Source: Pirellulales bacterium (GTDB lineage Bacteria > Planctomycetota > Planctomycetia > Pirellulales > DATAWG01). Taken from it: a DNA stretch of 46,354 bases. The translations under genes and the position numbers were made by a program. The notes below the pieces were generated by a model. The model was not told the origin of the DNA, did not search any database, and saw nothing but the letters and a program-made list of their open reading frames with translations. This document shows positions 25,919 to 35,102 of the stretch, piece after piece (position 1 is the first letter of the stretch; the number at the start of each line of letters is the position of its first letter). The stretch covers positions 1 through 46,354 of the forward strand of contig DATAWG010000087.1 of assembly GCA_036267355.1 (NCBI GenBank), written 5' to 3'.

Positions 25919-26930
25919 AACTAATCGGCACCCTTCGCCCTTCGCGGTGGCTGGTGCGGGCGGCGAGCACGATCGAGAGGGCCCGATAGGCGTCTTCGAG
26001 GCCCGATGGATTGCGCACCAGGCTGGTTACAGAGCGGTAGAATTGCGACAAAAGCTGCTCCCCGACTGGCCGTTCGCTGTCGAGCGATTCCTGGTGCCGG
26101 CCCGCCCGGTCGAACCAGATCAGCGTCGACGGCAGATCGATGAAGGCGATGCCGTTTTGGCAGGCCACTTGCAGCGCCGGCGGCGGCCGAAACGACACGG
26201 CTTCCTCCCATTGCACGGGCATGTAGGTGCCGCAACTGATTTGGGCGGCCACGTCGGCTCCCGGCGCCCTCGGACCGGAGAAATCGAGGCTCATCATGTT
26301 GTAGTCTTCGGCGTTGCTATCCGGCGAAGCATTGTGGGCCAAGCCGAATACGGATGTGGGATCGCGACCGACGACGTATCGGCACCAATCCACTAATTCA
26401 ACCAAATCGCGGATTTCCGCCGCCTTGGTTTTCGACCAGACTCGCGGCGGTGGGCCCTCCTTGATCGGCACGCGGCGGTGGCAGAATAGCAACCGCGGCT
26501 GGCCCAACCGGGTCGCAATTAGTTCTTTGAGCCGTAGCGTGGCGGCCGCGTGGCGGCGTGGGAATTCAGCCATGAATGCGATGCCCGACTCTTGCACGCG
26601 CGTTTTCAGCGTGAGCGCTTCGTCCGGATCGAGATTCGGCGTGACAGCACAATAGAACGCTTTACCTGCATCGCAGGCCGCCAGAATCGGCAGCGAACCA
26701 TACCAGGGTTCCGAAAGCATCAGCAGGGCATCGATGTCTTCGCGAGCCGCAAGCGCGCGAAAGCCGTCGACCGGCGTAGCACTAAATTCCTGTGCCGCTT
26801 GCTCGGCGCGGCGCGCCACTTGGTCGCAAATCGCCCGAACTTCGAATCGGTCGGCCAATGAGCGCAGCGCGGGCCGATGCCGGGTCTCCCATGCCTCACC
26901 CAATCCGATCAGGCCGACCCGAAGCTTCAT
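25914..26930 (-). CDS. Gfo/Idh/MocA-family oxidoreductase, atypical active site
   Basis: A 338-residue protein with an NAD(P)-binding Rossmann start, MKLRVGLIGLGEAWETRHRP, and the typical DALLMLSEPWY and ILAACDAGKAFYC segments. The family normally continues with CEKP, whose lysine is catalytic; here it reads CAVTPNLDPDEA, so the lysine is missing. The later D-x-x-x-H motif is also altered (IRDLVELVDW). It may be a non-catalytic or divergent member. ATG 26930 is preferred over 26966 because homology starts there. The 3' end runs into a C-rich repeat tract. It lies upstream of the big dehydrogenase on the same strand but separated by repeats. Confidence 0.82.
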   Translation of the reverse strand: MKLRVGLIGLGEAWETRHRPALRSLADRFEVRAICDQVARRAEQAAQEFSATPVDGFRALAAREDIDALLMLSEPWYGSLPILAACDAGKAFYCAVTPNLDPDEALTLKTRVQESGIAFMAEFPRRHAAATLRLKELIATRLGQPRLLFCHRRVPIKEGPPPRVWSKTKAAEIRDLVELVDWCRYVVGRDPTSVFGLAHNASPDSNAEDYNMMSLDFSGPRAPGADVAAQISCGTYMPVQWEEAVSFRPPPALQVACQNGIAFIDLPSTLIWFDRAGRHQESLDSERPVGEQLLSQFYRSVTSLVRNPSGLEDAYRALSIVLAARTSHREGRRVPISF

Positions 26931-26966
26931 TTCGCGTGCATTAATCCAAGGGCAATGGCGCAGCAA

Positions 26967-27468
26967 GGCGGCGAATCACTGCAAAAAGCCGTCTGCTGGC
27001 GAAGAAAATTATATCGGCTTTTGGGTGCCGCGCCCAATCGGAAGCGGCGATGGGGGCGAAGTTTTCGCGACGGGCCGGCCGACGCGCGAAACCGCAAGTG
27101 AGCCCCACAGTCAAACTCGCAAACCGACGCTCGATTGCGATCAATCACGATCGACACATCGAAGAAATCGCTAGCGTCAAGGATTATCTTTTCGGAAAAT
27201 TTTACCCATTTCCCCCCTTGTGATTAGGAATCGCCCATGTAGACTCACGCATTCTCAAAGACACGTGAGCGTTTGGTAATTTGGAGAATTCGCAACGAAC
27301 GGAGTCTTCTCGCACAGGATGGCGGGCCATTGCAGCCAAGCTCTTCTGCGCAGGTTCCCAGGCCGGATTCTTCTGCCTCTCATGTGTCGACGGCATTTTA
27401 GGATTCCGCAGAGCAAGGATTTCTGCGAGCAACCTTGAGGGATTATCAATCTTGATGGAGGATCATCG
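26967..27468. other. intergenic region upstream of thioredoxin-like gene
   Basis: About 500 bp without a convincing gene. A single arm of the CGCGAAACCGCAAG repeat family is at about 27082-27101. The region from 27175 to 27250 is AT-richer. The promoter of the thioredoxin-like gene should lie here, but no clear box was found. Confidence 0.4.
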
Positions 27469-27897
27469 ATGTCGACTCTTGCATTGGCCTTGGCGTTAAC
27501 CCTTTCGGCACTAACCACGGGCGAGCAGACCTACGAACAGGCCTACAACACCGCGGTGAACGACAGCAGCCGGCCGCTGGTCGTGCTGGTGGGCGCGGAT
27601 TGGTGCCCGGCTTGCCAAGCGATGAAGACGAGCGTATTGCCCCAAGTGAAACAACTGGGCGGCTTGAATAACGTTTCTTTTGCCATGGTCAACGTCGATC
27701 GCGACAGCACGATCGCCAAAAGCCTGATGGAAGGGGGCTCGATCCCGCAGTTGGTCATGTTCGTCAAGACCGACAAAGGTTGGTCGCGACGCCAACTGAC
27801 CGGGAACCAGAGCGTGTCGGCGGTGCAAGGATTTGTAGCCCAAGGCGTTAGCAGCGCCCATGCGGCCATTGCCACCACCGTTTCCGACAAACACTAA
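27469..27897 (+). CDS. exported thioredoxin-like protein
   Basis: A 142-residue thioredoxin fold with active-site WCPAC (Cys46, Cys49) in VLVGADWCPACQAMK and the cis-proline loop GGSIPQL (Pro93). A short hydrophobic N-terminus (LALALALTLSALTTG) suggests export, so a role in periplasmic thiol-disulphide exchange is likely. The ribosome site GGAGG lies 8 nt before ATG 27469. The stop overlaps the 3' end of the convergent glycosyltransferase gene by 4 bp. Confidence 0.9.
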   Translation: MSTLALALALTLSALTTGEQTYEQAYNTAVNDSSRPLVVLVGADWCPACQAMKTSVLPQVKQLGGLNNVSFAMVNVDRDSTIAKSLMEGGSIPQLVMFVKTDKGWSRRQLTGNQSVSAVQGFVAQGVSSAHAAIATTVSDKH

Positions 27898-28736
27898 CGC
27901 TGCCTTCTGAATGCCCGTTTGACCGTCTGCTGCCAGCGGCGCACGGTCAGACGGGATTTTATCGCCTGCATCGCCGGATGCCCGGCCATCTCCACCGCGA
28001 AGAATTCCCGGGTTCGCCGATAGCCTTCCTGCACCTCGACCGGATGAGCGCAAGTGATGCTCGTGCGGCCCGCTTCAAAGTGCGTGAGAAACTTGGGCAC
28101 GTAGGCAATTCGGGATGAGGCGGCCGCGGCTTCCAACAGGAACAGCAGATCCGGGCCCGCGCCGAATCGTTCCGCGATCGCGTTCAATTGCGGGTCGGTG
28201 CCGATCGGCAGGCGGAATCGCGCGGCCGCGCGCCGGATCAAGGCGCAAGCGGGCGACACCGGCATCATGTTGCCGGTCAGCGAGCGCCGCAGATATTCGG
28301 CCGGGGTGAACGACTGCTGGTCGGGAAAAAAATGGATCGGCTGATCGCAGTCGGTCCGGTGCACGAGCGCTGCGCAAAACGCCAGCGCCATGCCCGGCTC
28401 GGCCTGCAAGGGCCCAAGCAGTTCTTCGATGAACGTCGGTTCGATCCAATCGTCCGACCAGAGCACTTTCACATAGTCGCCCGCGCAATGCTCGAGGCCG
28501 GCGATCCAATTCCGCGTCGGGCCCAAGTTGGTCGCGTTCCGAAACACGCGCACCCGCGAATCTTCGGCGGCCAAATTCTGCGCGACACGCCATGTGTCGT
28601 CGGTGCTGGCATTGTCGATGACGATCACTTCCAAGTTTTGATGCGTTTGCACAAGCGCCGACCGCACCGCTCTAACGAGTTGGCACTGGCGATTGTAGGT
28701 GGGCGTCAGGACGCTAACTTTCGGTGGCATGGGCAA
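27894..28736 (-). CDS. glycosyltransferase family 2
   Basis: A 280-residue GT-A enzyme. The N-terminus KVSVLTPTYNRQCQLVRAV binds the nucleotide, VIVIDNASTDDT follows, and the metal-binding DxD is in VLWSDDWIEP (Asp95, Asp96). It lacks membrane spans. It is the last gene of the minus-strand polysaccharide locus after rfbE and probably transfers one of the sugars of that glycan, possibly the dideoxyhexose. The donor is inferred from context only. Confidence 0.9.
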   Translation of the reverse strand: MPMPPKVSVLTPTYNRQCQLVRAVRSALVQTHQNLEVIVIDNASTDDTWRVAQNLAAEDSRVRVFRNATNLGPTRNWIAGLEHCAGDYVKVLWSDDWIEPTFIEELLGPLQAEPGMALAFCAALVHRTDCDQPIHFFPDQQSFTPAEYLRRSLTGNMMPVSPACALIRRAAARFRLPIGTDPQLNAIAERFGAGPDLLFLLEAAAASSRIAYVPKFLTHFEAGRTSITCAHPVEVQEGYRRTREFFAVEMAGHPAMQAIKSRLTVRRWQQTVKRAFRRQR

Positions 28737-28792
28737 GCGCCGGAGTTGATAAATGTTCGGCGATGGTTAAACAAGCGGCCGTCGGCCGCAAC

Positions 28793-28887
28793 AACGTAGC
28801 AGGCACACTCCGTGTGCCGTCTGCGCACTCGCGGTGCGCTGCGCACAGAGCAGGGCAGACGGCACACGGAGTGTGCCTACTACGTTA
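28793..28887. repeat. palindromic repeat GTAGCAGGCACACTCCGTGTG family (copy)
   Basis: The arms GTAGCAGGCACACTCCGTGTG and CACACGGAGTGTGCCTACTAC form a long near-perfect hairpin with a loop containing CGCACTCGCGGTGCG. It reaches the stop codon of rfbE (28885-28887), so the 3' end of that gene abuts or is formed by the element. Confidence 0.88.
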
Positions 28888-29928
28888 CGCCGCTCCGCGG
28901 CGAGCGCGGTTCAATTCACGAATCCAATCGAGCATTTCGGACAGGCCTTGGCGAAAATCGGTTTGCGGGCGCCAGTCGAAATCGCGCTGGGCGCGGCGGC
29001 AATCGGCAACGAACACCTTCTGATCGGCCGTGCGCCACCGCTGCAGTTCGATCGACAGCTGTGTGCCGATCAATCGCCCAAGATGCTCCAGCAGTTCGAT
29101 GAGCGAGAGGCTGTTGGCCATGCCGCCGCCGATGTTGTAGATTCGGCCGGCAATTTCATCGATTCGACCGGCCGCTTGCAAATACACGCGAACCAAGTCG
29201 CTGGCATGCAGCACATCGCGCACTTGCTTGCCGCTTCCGCAGATCGAGATCGCGCGGCCGCTGGCGAGGGCCGCGAGCGATTCGCTAGCGAACCAACCGA
29301 TCCAGCCCTGATCGAACGAGGCAAATTGCCGCCCGCCGTACATCGACGAATGCCGAAACACCACGGTTTTCAATCCGTAGATCCGATGGTAGTCGCGGCA
29401 ACATTGGTCGGCCGAGAGCTTCGAGCAGCCATAGGGCGAGCTGCCGTCGAGCGACAGCGATTCATCGAGCCCCTCTGGATAATCGACGAGCAAATAACGC
29501 GTCGGCGATTCGTCGTATCGCAATTGTTCGAGACTGCCGTAGACTTTGTTGGTCGACGAATAGAGCATGGCTGTCTCGGGCGAGCCGAGGCGGATTGCTT
29601 CGAGAACGTTGAATGTTCCCAGCGCGTTGGTCTCGAAATCGAGTCGCGGGTTCGCCAGGCTCGTGGTCATCGCCACTTGTCCGGCCAGATGGGCCACGAA
29701 CTGTGGGTGATATCGTCGCACCGCCGCCGCCGTCGCATCGGCATCGCGGACATCAGCCTCGATCATCGGCCAATCGGAACCATGCCGGGCGCGCAGCCAG
29801 CGCAGATTTTCGCCGGCGCCGCGGCCGCTCATGTTGTCCAACAAGGCAATCGACTTACCGCCGGCGAGCAGGGCGTCGGCGAGATTCGTTCCCACGAACC
29901 CGCATCCGCCGGTAATCAGCCAATTCAT
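28885..29928 (-). CDS. rfbE: CDP-paratose 2-epimerase (CDP-tyvelose synthase)
   Basis: A 347-residue extended short-chain dehydrogenase/reductase. The NAD-binding motif is [10 protein letters not shown], followed by [20 protein letters not shown], which is characteristic of CDP-paratose 2-epimerase. The catalytic Ser/Thr is in YSSTNKVYG, and Tyr166-x3-Lys170 in SSPYGCSK. The enzyme inverts C2 of CDP-paratose to give CDP-tyvelose. The ATG overlaps the stop of rfbH by 4 bp (ATGA). It completes the 3,6-dideoxyhexose pathway seen in this locus. Confidence 0.92.
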   Translation of the reverse strand: MNWLITGGCGFVGTNLADALLAGGKSIALLDNMSGRGAGENLRWLRARHGSDWPMIEADVRDADATAAAVRRYHPQFVAHLAGQVAMTTSLANPRLDFETNALGTFNVLEAIRLGSPETAMLYSSTNKVYGSLEQLRYDESPTRYLLVDYPEGLDESLSLDGSSPYGCSKLSADQCCRDYHRIYGLKTVVFRHSSMYGGRQFASFDQGWIGWFASESLAALASGRAISICGSGKQVRDVLHASDLVRVYLQAAGRIDEIAGRIYNIGGGMANSLSLIELLEHLGRLIGTQLSIELQRWRTADQKVFVADCRRAQRDFDWRPQTDFRQGLSEMLDWIRELNRARRGAA

Positions 29929-31283
29929 GCGACGGCCCTCCGTGGCAGGGCGCGAAGAAAATCGTCGAACGCCTGGCCCATGTAGTCGATCATCGGCTCG
30001 TTCAGTCCGGGGTAGACGCCGATCCAAAACGAGCGGCGCATGACCGTGTCGGCATTGGCCAAATCGCCGACCACGCGCATGTCCACATTTCGATACGCCG
30101 GCTGACGGGTGAGATTGCCGCCGAAAAGTTGCCGCGTGCCGATCCGCCGCGATTCCAGATGCCGCACCAAATCGAGCCGCGCGAACGGCGCCCCGCCCCG
30201 CACGGTGATCGGAAAGCCGAACCAACTCGGATCGCTATTCCGAGTGGCCCGAGGCAGGATCAGAAATTCTTCCCATTGGCGCAGTCGATCGTGAAGCGAT
30301 TGCCAATTCCGCCGCCGCTCGGCGATGAACCGCGGCAGCTTGGCGAGCTGCGCGACGCCGACGGCCGCTTGCATGTCGGTCGCCTTGAGGTTGTAGCCGA
30401 CGTGCGAATAGATGTATTTGTGATCGTAGCCTTCGGGCAGTTCGCCCAATTGCCAGTCGAAGCGCTTGCCGCAGGTGTTGTCTTTGCCCGGCGCGCACCA
30501 GCAGGCCCGGCCCCAATCGCGAAAGGATTCGACGAGCGTTTTCAAGCGCGAATTGTTCGTCGTGACGCAGCCGCCTTCGCCCATCGTGAGATGATGGGCC
30601 GGGTAGAAGCTGAACGTGGCCAAATCGCCGAACGTGCCGGTGTTTTGGCCCGCAAACGTCGAGCCCAGTGCGTCGCAATTATCTTCGATGAGCCACAGGC
30701 CGTGCCGCTTGGCGATCGCCCCGATGCCGGCCAGATCGAACGGATTGCCGAGCGTATGGGCCAGCACGATCGCTCGCGTTCGCGGGCCAACCGCCTCTTC
30801 GACGCGCGCGGCGGTGGTGTTGTATGTCTCCAATTCGACATCGACGAACACCGGCCGCAGTCCGTGTTGAATTGCCGGATTGACGGTGGTCGGAAAGCCG
30901 GCGGCGGCGGTGATCACTTCGTCGCCGGGCTGCAAACGGCGGTCGCCGAGCGTGTCGGAAGTCAGCGCGGCGATGGCCAGTAGATTGGCCGACGAGCCGG
31001 AATTGCACAGTAGCGCATGCCGCACGCCGACGTAGCGGGCGAAATCGCGTTCGAATCGATCGGCAAACCGGCCGGCCGTGAGCCAGAAATCGAGCGACGA
31101 ATCGACCAACTGCATCAACTCGTCGGCATCGAACACGCGTCCGGCGACGGGCACGGCCGATTCGCCTGGCTCGAACGCTTGGCTCGCGAAACGAGCGGCG
31201 TGATATTCGCCGACCAATTCGAGAATCTGGCGGCGAATCCGCTCGTGTGAGTCGCCGGTGGAAGCGGGCACGTCGGTTGGCAT
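29925..31283 (-). CDS. rfbH: CDP-6-deoxy-D-xylo-4-hexulose-3-dehydrase (E1)
   Basis: A 452-residue DegT/DnrJ/EryC1-fold enzyme that uses pyridoxamine phosphate to remove the C3 hydroxyl. Two hallmarks separate it from aminotransferases. The PLP lysine is replaced by histidine in [14 protein letters not shown] (His230/His231). Cysteines for the [2Fe-2S] cluster are present: [11 protein letters not shown] (Cys261, Cys263, Cys271), with Cys203 in DNCDALG as a likely fourth ligand. The N-terminal [11 protein letters not shown] and FWLTAGRF are typical. It needs a reductase (RfbI/E3) that is not in this window. It is followed by rfbE with a 4-bp overlap. Confidence 0.96.
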   Translation of the reverse strand: MPTDVPASTGDSHERIRRQILELVGEYHAARFASQAFEPGESAVPVAGRVFDADELMQLVDSSLDFWLTAGRFADRFERDFARYVGVRHALLCNSGSSANLLAIAALTSDTLGDRRLQPGDEVITAAAGFPTTVNPAIQHGLRPVFVDVELETYNTTAARVEEAVGPRTRAIVLAHTLGNPFDLAGIGAIAKRHGLWLIEDNCDALGSTFAGQNTGTFGDLATFSFYPAHHLTMGEGGCVTTNNSRLKTLVESFRDWGRACWCAPGKDNTCGKRFDWQLGELPEGYDHKYIYSHVGYNLKATDMQAAVGVAQLAKLPRFIAERRRNWQSLHDRLRQWEEFLILPRATRNSDPSWFGFPITVRGGAPFARLDLVRHLESRRIGTRQLFGGNLTRQPAYRNVDMRVVGDLANADTVMRRSFWIGVYPGLNEPMIDYMGQAFDDFLRALPRRAVA

Positions 31284-31333
31284 AGGCTTGAAAAAAGGCT
31301 ACAGGGCGTCGGGCCAAGCTTTGGATTCGTACT

Positions 31334-31400
31334 ACCGGCGGCTAGCGCCTTGCCGCGCCGTGGGTTTGCGGGCGTTAGCGGCAAGGCGCTAGCCGCCGGT
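31334..31400. repeat. perfect 23-bp inverted repeat (ACCGGCGGCTAGCGCC family)
   Basis: Two 23-bp arms at 31334-31356 and 31378-31400, beginning ACCGGCGGCTAGCGCC and ending GGCGCTAGCCGCCGGT, are perfect complements around a 21-bp loop. It lies between the rfbS-like gene and rfbH (both minus strand). It has no T-run and looks like an inserted palindrome rather than a terminator. Confidence 0.9.
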
Positions 31401-31423
31401 AATTCTTCGACGCATCGAACGAT

Positions 31424-32395
31424 TCATGCGCATCGCTTTTCTTGCCCAGGGGTGAACCCTTCGACACCAATTTTCGCGGCGAACCAAGCGATCGTTTCCA
31501 TCAGGCCGACCGCCAGCGTCCAGCGCGGTTCCCAGCCCAAAACTTTGCGTGTCGTCTCGGCGTCGGCGATCAGCGGCCCCTCGCCAAGCCGGTCGCCGAT
31601 CGCGCCGAATAGCACGGGCGCTTCGCGTCCGGTCATTTTGGCGATGCATTCGACGGCCATGCGAATGCTCATCGGCTGGCCGGTTCCCAAGTCGAAAGTT
31701 TGGCCTTCGATGCCCGGCGTGAGCGCGGCGCGCAGCATACCGCGCACGACATCGCGCACGTAGACGAAATCGCACATCCGCTTGCCGCTCGTCAATTGCG
31801 GCGATTCACCGCGGAGCAATTTTAGGATCGTATAGGGGACCAATTTGTTTTCTTCCTGCCGCGGCCCATACGTGAGAAACGGCCGCACGGTGACGACCGG
31901 CAATCGATACAAACGGTGAAACATTCGCGTGTAAATGGTGGCCGCGGTTTTGGCGGCGGCATACGGCGACGCGACCACCGCGCGGCGAACGTCGTCGGCG
32001 GGTTCCTCGGGAGTGCCGGTGGCGATGATTCTTCGACAATTCAGGTTCACGACCGCAAGCAGCAGATTCATGGTGCCGATCAAATTGTGCTCGCACATCG
32101 TTCGCACGAGGTCCAACTCCTGGCGGGCCGTCACTTGCGCCGCGAGGTGGAACACGTATTCCGGCGCGATCCGCTTGCATGCATCCTCGACGCCCGCCGC
32201 GTCGCGCAAATCCACGCTCCAGGGAATCACGCCCGCGGCGCTTTCGCCGGCCGATCGCGCAAGCCCATGCACACGCGCGCCCAGCAGCCGCAGTGCCCGA
32301 CAAAGCGCATGGCCCGCAAAGCCCGTAGCGCCGGTGACCAGCACGGTGCGGCCGTCAAACGCGTCGGCAAATTCGGTCTGCCAGAGTTGATCCAT
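31424..32395 (-). CDS. NAD-dependent epimerase/dehydratase (candidate CDP-paratose synthase)
   Basis: A 323-residue extended SDR. The cofactor motif is VLVTGATGFAGHA, then VFHLAAQVTARQE; the Thr-Tyr-Lys active site is IIATGTPEEP and SPYAAAK (Tyr145, Lys149). RPFLTYGPRQEENKLVPY and the C-terminal LGTGQPMSIR are typical of the family. Placed between rfbG/GT2 and rfbH, it is the only unassigned reductase, so it most likely reduces C4 of CDP-3,6-dideoxy-4-keto-glucose to paratose (the RfbS role). It could also be an unrelated UDP-sugar epimerase. ATG 32395 is chosen because the upstream frame lies in repeat DNA. Confidence 0.8.
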   Translation of the reverse strand: MDQLWQTEFADAFDGRTVLVTGATGFAGHALCRALRLLGARVHGLARSAGESAAGVIPWSVDLRDAAGVEDACKRIAPEYVFHLAAQVTARQELDLVRTMCEHNLIGTMNLLLAVVNLNCRRIIATGTPEEPADDVRRAVVASPYAAAKTAATIYTRMFHRLYRLPVVTVRPFLTYGPRQEENKLVPYTILKLLRGESPQLTSGKRMCDFVYVRDVVRGMLRAALTPGIEGQTFDLGTGQPMSIRMAVECIAKMTGREAPVLFGAIGDRLGEGPLIADAETTRKVLGWEPRWTLAVGLMETIAWFAAKIGVEGFTPGQEKRCA

Positions 32396-32410
32396 GCGGG
32401 TTTTATTGGG

Positions 32411-32541
32411 CCGAATTATTCGTCGCGCCACACTAGCCCGAAGCGTAAGCGAGGAAGCCACCGTGGTTCATCCTCGCTAACGCTTCGGGCTAGTATCCCG
32501 TAGCGTGTCGCGAATTCCTGGCACGATGAATAATCCGGGCT
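32411..32541. repeat. MITE-like element with CCGAATTATTCGTC ends (copy 1)
   Basis: A 131-bp element whose ends are inverted: CCGAATTATTCGTCGCGCCA at the left, and GGCACGATGAATAATCCGGG at the right, read in the opposite sense. The middle holds AGCCCGAAGCGTAAGCGAGG and its complement CCTCGCTAACGCTTCGGGCT. A second copy is at 45583-45706. Further inverted copies of the core follow to about 32597. Confidence 0.8.
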
Positions 32542-32633
32542 GACGCTTCGGGGTGGGGCTTCCTCGCTTACGCTTCGGGCTACGATTTCGTAGTCCAATT
32601 TCCTAACAAAACGAGTAAACGGGGTTGGGCGTT

Positions 32634-33620
32634 TCACGTCGGGGCGGCTTGCATCGCTTCGGCATGTTGCAGGCCGCGACGGCGTGCGCGGTAGTAGTTC
32701 TTTCTCGCTTTGCGGTAATGCCGCGAAATGTATTTAGCGGCCCGCACCCATCGCGACCACCCCAGCGGTTCGTCGGCCAGGCCGATGGCGGCCCGCATCT
32801 CGGCCATATCGCGAAACGAGGGGCCATGGCCCTCTTCGATCACGGTCCGCCAATATTCGACGAGCATCGCCTTTTTCCATTCCAATACGGCTTGCTCGCC
32901 GAACGTTGCGGCGGCGAATCGGGCCGTGTTGTCGATGAAGCGAATGTTCTCCTTGTGCATCGCCATCGACACCGTCGAGACGATATTCTGGCCGTGAAAG
33001 TGGTAATAGACGGCCGGGTAGCGATAGTAGGCGACATCGGTGAGCGTCATCATCTTCAGCCAGAGTTCGAGGTCGGCATACAGAATCTTGGGATCGTTCC
33101 AAGGATCGCAGCGCCGCGCCATCTCCAAATCAAATAGATTGCTCATCACTGGAATGTGGTACCGCCCGCGCCAAAAACCGAAGAAAAACTCCCGGCCCGG
33201 CGTGATCGTCGAAATCGCCAGATACGTCGCTTCTCGTACCGGCCGGCCGATCACGCAATCGGGCACCAGCAGCCCGACCTGCTGGCTTTCCAAAATGCTC
33301 ACTCCCGCTTCGATGTAGCGGTAGTCGAGAAAGAAATCGTCGTCGGCCAACACGACCGCATATTTTCCTTGGGCTCCCGCGAGCACATGGCGGATGTTGT
33401 GCATCGCCGGCGTATCGGATGGCGGCGACGGCAGCAGCCGCACCCGCGGATCACGCCGCACAAACTCTGCCGCCACGGCCGGTGTATCGTCGCTCGAATG
33501 ATTGTCCGAGATCAGCAGCTCGATGTTCGCATACGTTTGAGCCAGCACCGAACCGAGCGCGCGGCGCAATAGTGCGCTGCGGTTGTATGTCGGCACGAGA
33601 ATGCTGATCAGAGGATCCAA
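32634..33620 (-). CDS. glycosyltransferase family 2
   Basis: A 328-residue GT-A enzyme starting MDPLISILVPTYNRSALLRR, then ELLISDNHSSDDT and the metal site in AVVLADDDFFLDY (Asp93-95). The C-terminal part has REFFFGFWRGRYHIPVMSNL and a basic tail. It sits inside the dideoxyhexose locus between rfbG and the rfbS-like gene, so it probably acts in the same glycan. The donor and acceptor are not known. A GGGTGAG-type repeat arm begins right at the start codon. Confidence 0.9.
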   Translation of the reverse strand: MDPLISILVPTYNRSALLRRALGSVLAQTYANIELLISDNHSSDDTPAVAAEFVRRDPRVRLLPSPPSDTPAMHNIRHVLAGAQGKYAVVLADDDFFLDYRYIEAGVSILESQQVGLLVPDCVIGRPVREATYLAISTITPGREFFFGFWRGRYHIPVMSNLFDLEMARRCDPWNDPKILYADLELWLKMMTLTDVAYYRYPAVYYHFHGQNIVSTVSMAMHKENIRFIDNTARFAAATFGEQAVLEWKKAMLVEYWRTVIEEGHGPSFRDMAEMRAAIGLADEPLGWSRWVRAAKYISRHYRKARKNYYRARRRGLQHAEAMQAAPT

Positions 33621-33734
33621 GGGGGAAGGGTGAGGGTGAGGGGTGAGGGTAGGAACGGAACGACGAATGTCTTAGCTCGAATGACGAACTGATGGGTTTC
33701 TGATACGTTCGATGCCGGACGTTCGGCGTTCATG

Positions 33735-34904
33735 TCATGCGGCGCGGCGGGTGGCGGGATGGGAGGGGGAACGTTGCGGGGCATGGATCCCGGCCGATCG
33801 CTCGTAGCGCTCGATCTGATCGAGCGTCAACTGGCGATGATCGACCGTGGTTGCTACGGCTTGATTTGCACTGCGAGCACCTGTCTGCCCGCTGCTTCCG
33901 CCCGCGGTCGCATGGCGATACCAATCGGCTGTCATGGCGACGGCGTCGTCGAGGTCCATGGCCATTCGCCAACCGAGCAGCGATCGGGCTTTGCTGCAAT
34001 CCAATCGCAACAGGCCGGCTTCGTGCGGACCGATCTCCGTCGATTCCGCCTGCCATGCTCCGTTGCCCCAGGCGGCGAAGAAGCGGTCGAGCAATTCGCC
34101 GACCGCCACCGTGTCGTTGTCCGCGGGGCCGAAATTCCATGCGCTCGACCAACGCTGCGGTTCGGCATACAATCGCTCGGCAAGCATCAAATAGCCGTGC
34201 AACGGTTCGAGCACATGTTGCCACGGACGGATCGCGCGCGGCCGCCGCACCACCAGCGGCTTGCCGGCCAGGATCGAGCGAACGGCGTCGGGCACGATCC
34301 GGTCTTCGGCCCAATCGCCGCCGCCGAGCACATTGCCGGCCCGGGCCGTCGCGACGCCGATCGGCCGCCTCTCGGCCGACAGAAACGACCGTCGCCAAGC
34401 CGCGGTCACCAATTCCGCGCAGGCTTTGCTGGCGCTATAAGGATCGTGGCCTCCCAGCGGCTCCGTTTCCCGGTAGCCCCAATGCCATTCTTGATTCTCA
34501 TAGCACTTGTCGCTCGTGACGACCACCACCGCACGCACCGATTCGACATGCCGAATCGCTTCGAGCAAGTGAACCGTGCCGAACACATTCGTGGCGAATG
34601 TCTCGACCGGCTGGGCGTACGACGCACGCACCAAGGGCTGCGCCGCAAGATGGAAAACGACTTCCGGCTGCTGCTCGGCCAGCGCCGAACCGAGCGCCGA
34701 GAGATTTCGCACGTCGCCGCGAAGATCGGTCATCGCCTCGCCGACGCGGGCCGCTCGAAAGAGGCTTGGCTCCGGCGGCGGATCGAGAGCAAAGCCAGAC
34801 ACCTGGGCGTCCATGCGCTCGAGCCAAAGCGACAGCCAACTTCCTTTGAAGCCGGTGTGCCCGGTAAGAAACACGCGTCGTCCGGACCAAAACTGCGAAT
34901 CCAT
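33735..34904 (-). CDS. rfbG: CDP-glucose 4,6-dehydratase
   Basis: A 389-residue SDR that converts CDP-glucose to CDP-4-keto-6-deoxyglucose. The N-terminus FWSGRRVFLTGHTGFKGSWL is diagnostic of the enzyme. It is followed by VFHLAAQPLVRASY, VTSDKCYEN and DPYSASK (Tyr156, Lys160), and RAGNVLGGGDWAEDRIVPD. GGGGGCG lies before ATG 34904; an ATG at 34916 would add four residues. The last ~50 residues after WYRHATAGG are low in similarity, but HRQLTLDQIERYE recalls the usual C-terminus. It lies downstream of rfbF across a 200-bp repeat-filled gap. Confidence 0.95.
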   Translation of the reverse strand: MDSQFWSGRRVFLTGHTGFKGSWLSLWLERMDAQVSGFALDPPPEPSLFRAARVGEAMTDLRGDVRNLSALGSALAEQQPEVVFHLAAQPLVRASYAQPVETFATNVFGTVHLLEAIRHVESVRAVVVVTSDKCYENQEWHWGYRETEPLGGHDPYSASKACAELVTAAWRRSFLSAERRPIGVATARAGNVLGGGDWAEDRIVPDAVRSILAGKPLVVRRPRAIRPWQHVLEPLHGYLMLAERLYAEPQRWSSAWNFGPADNDTVAVGELLDRFFAAWGNGAWQAESTEIGPHEAGLLRLDCSKARSLLGWRMAMDLDDAVAMTADWYRHATAGGSSGQTGARSANQAVATTVDHRQLTLDQIERYERSAGIHAPQRSPSHPATRRAA

Positions 34905-34920
34905 TCGCGCCCCCAAAAGC

Positions 34921-35080
34921 CAATGACGAATGACGAAGCTCGAATGTCTAACGAATGCCCGAATGACTAATGTCTAATGGCCAATGTCTAACGCCGCACA
35001 CCGCCGAACGACCGTCTCGTCATTCGTCGTTCGTGCTTCGTCATTCCTTTAGACATTCCTCATTCGGCATTCGTCATTCC
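34921..35080. repeat. inverted tracts of AATGACGAATGACGAA-type repeats
   Basis: The gap between rfbF and rfbG contains CAATGACGAATGACGAAGC...GAATGTCTAA units (34921-34990) and, inverted, TCGTCATTCGTCGTTCG...CTTCGTCATTCC...AGACATTC (35021-35080). The tracts can pair with each other. A short related stretch is at about 33660-33690 on the far side of rfbG. Confidence 0.7.
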
Positions 35081-35102
35081 TACCTGTCCCCTCACCCTGC
35101 AT

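Noticed and set aside
29925-31283. Sugar aminotransferase of the DegT family
   Set aside because: The PLP-binding lysine is replaced by histidine and cysteines for an iron-sulphur cluster are present, which marks the 3-dehydrase RfbH.
31334-31400. Intrinsic terminator after the rfbS-like gene
   Set aside because: The perfect stem is not followed by a T-run on the transcribed strand, and the genes on both sides belong to one pathway. An inserted palindrome is more likely.
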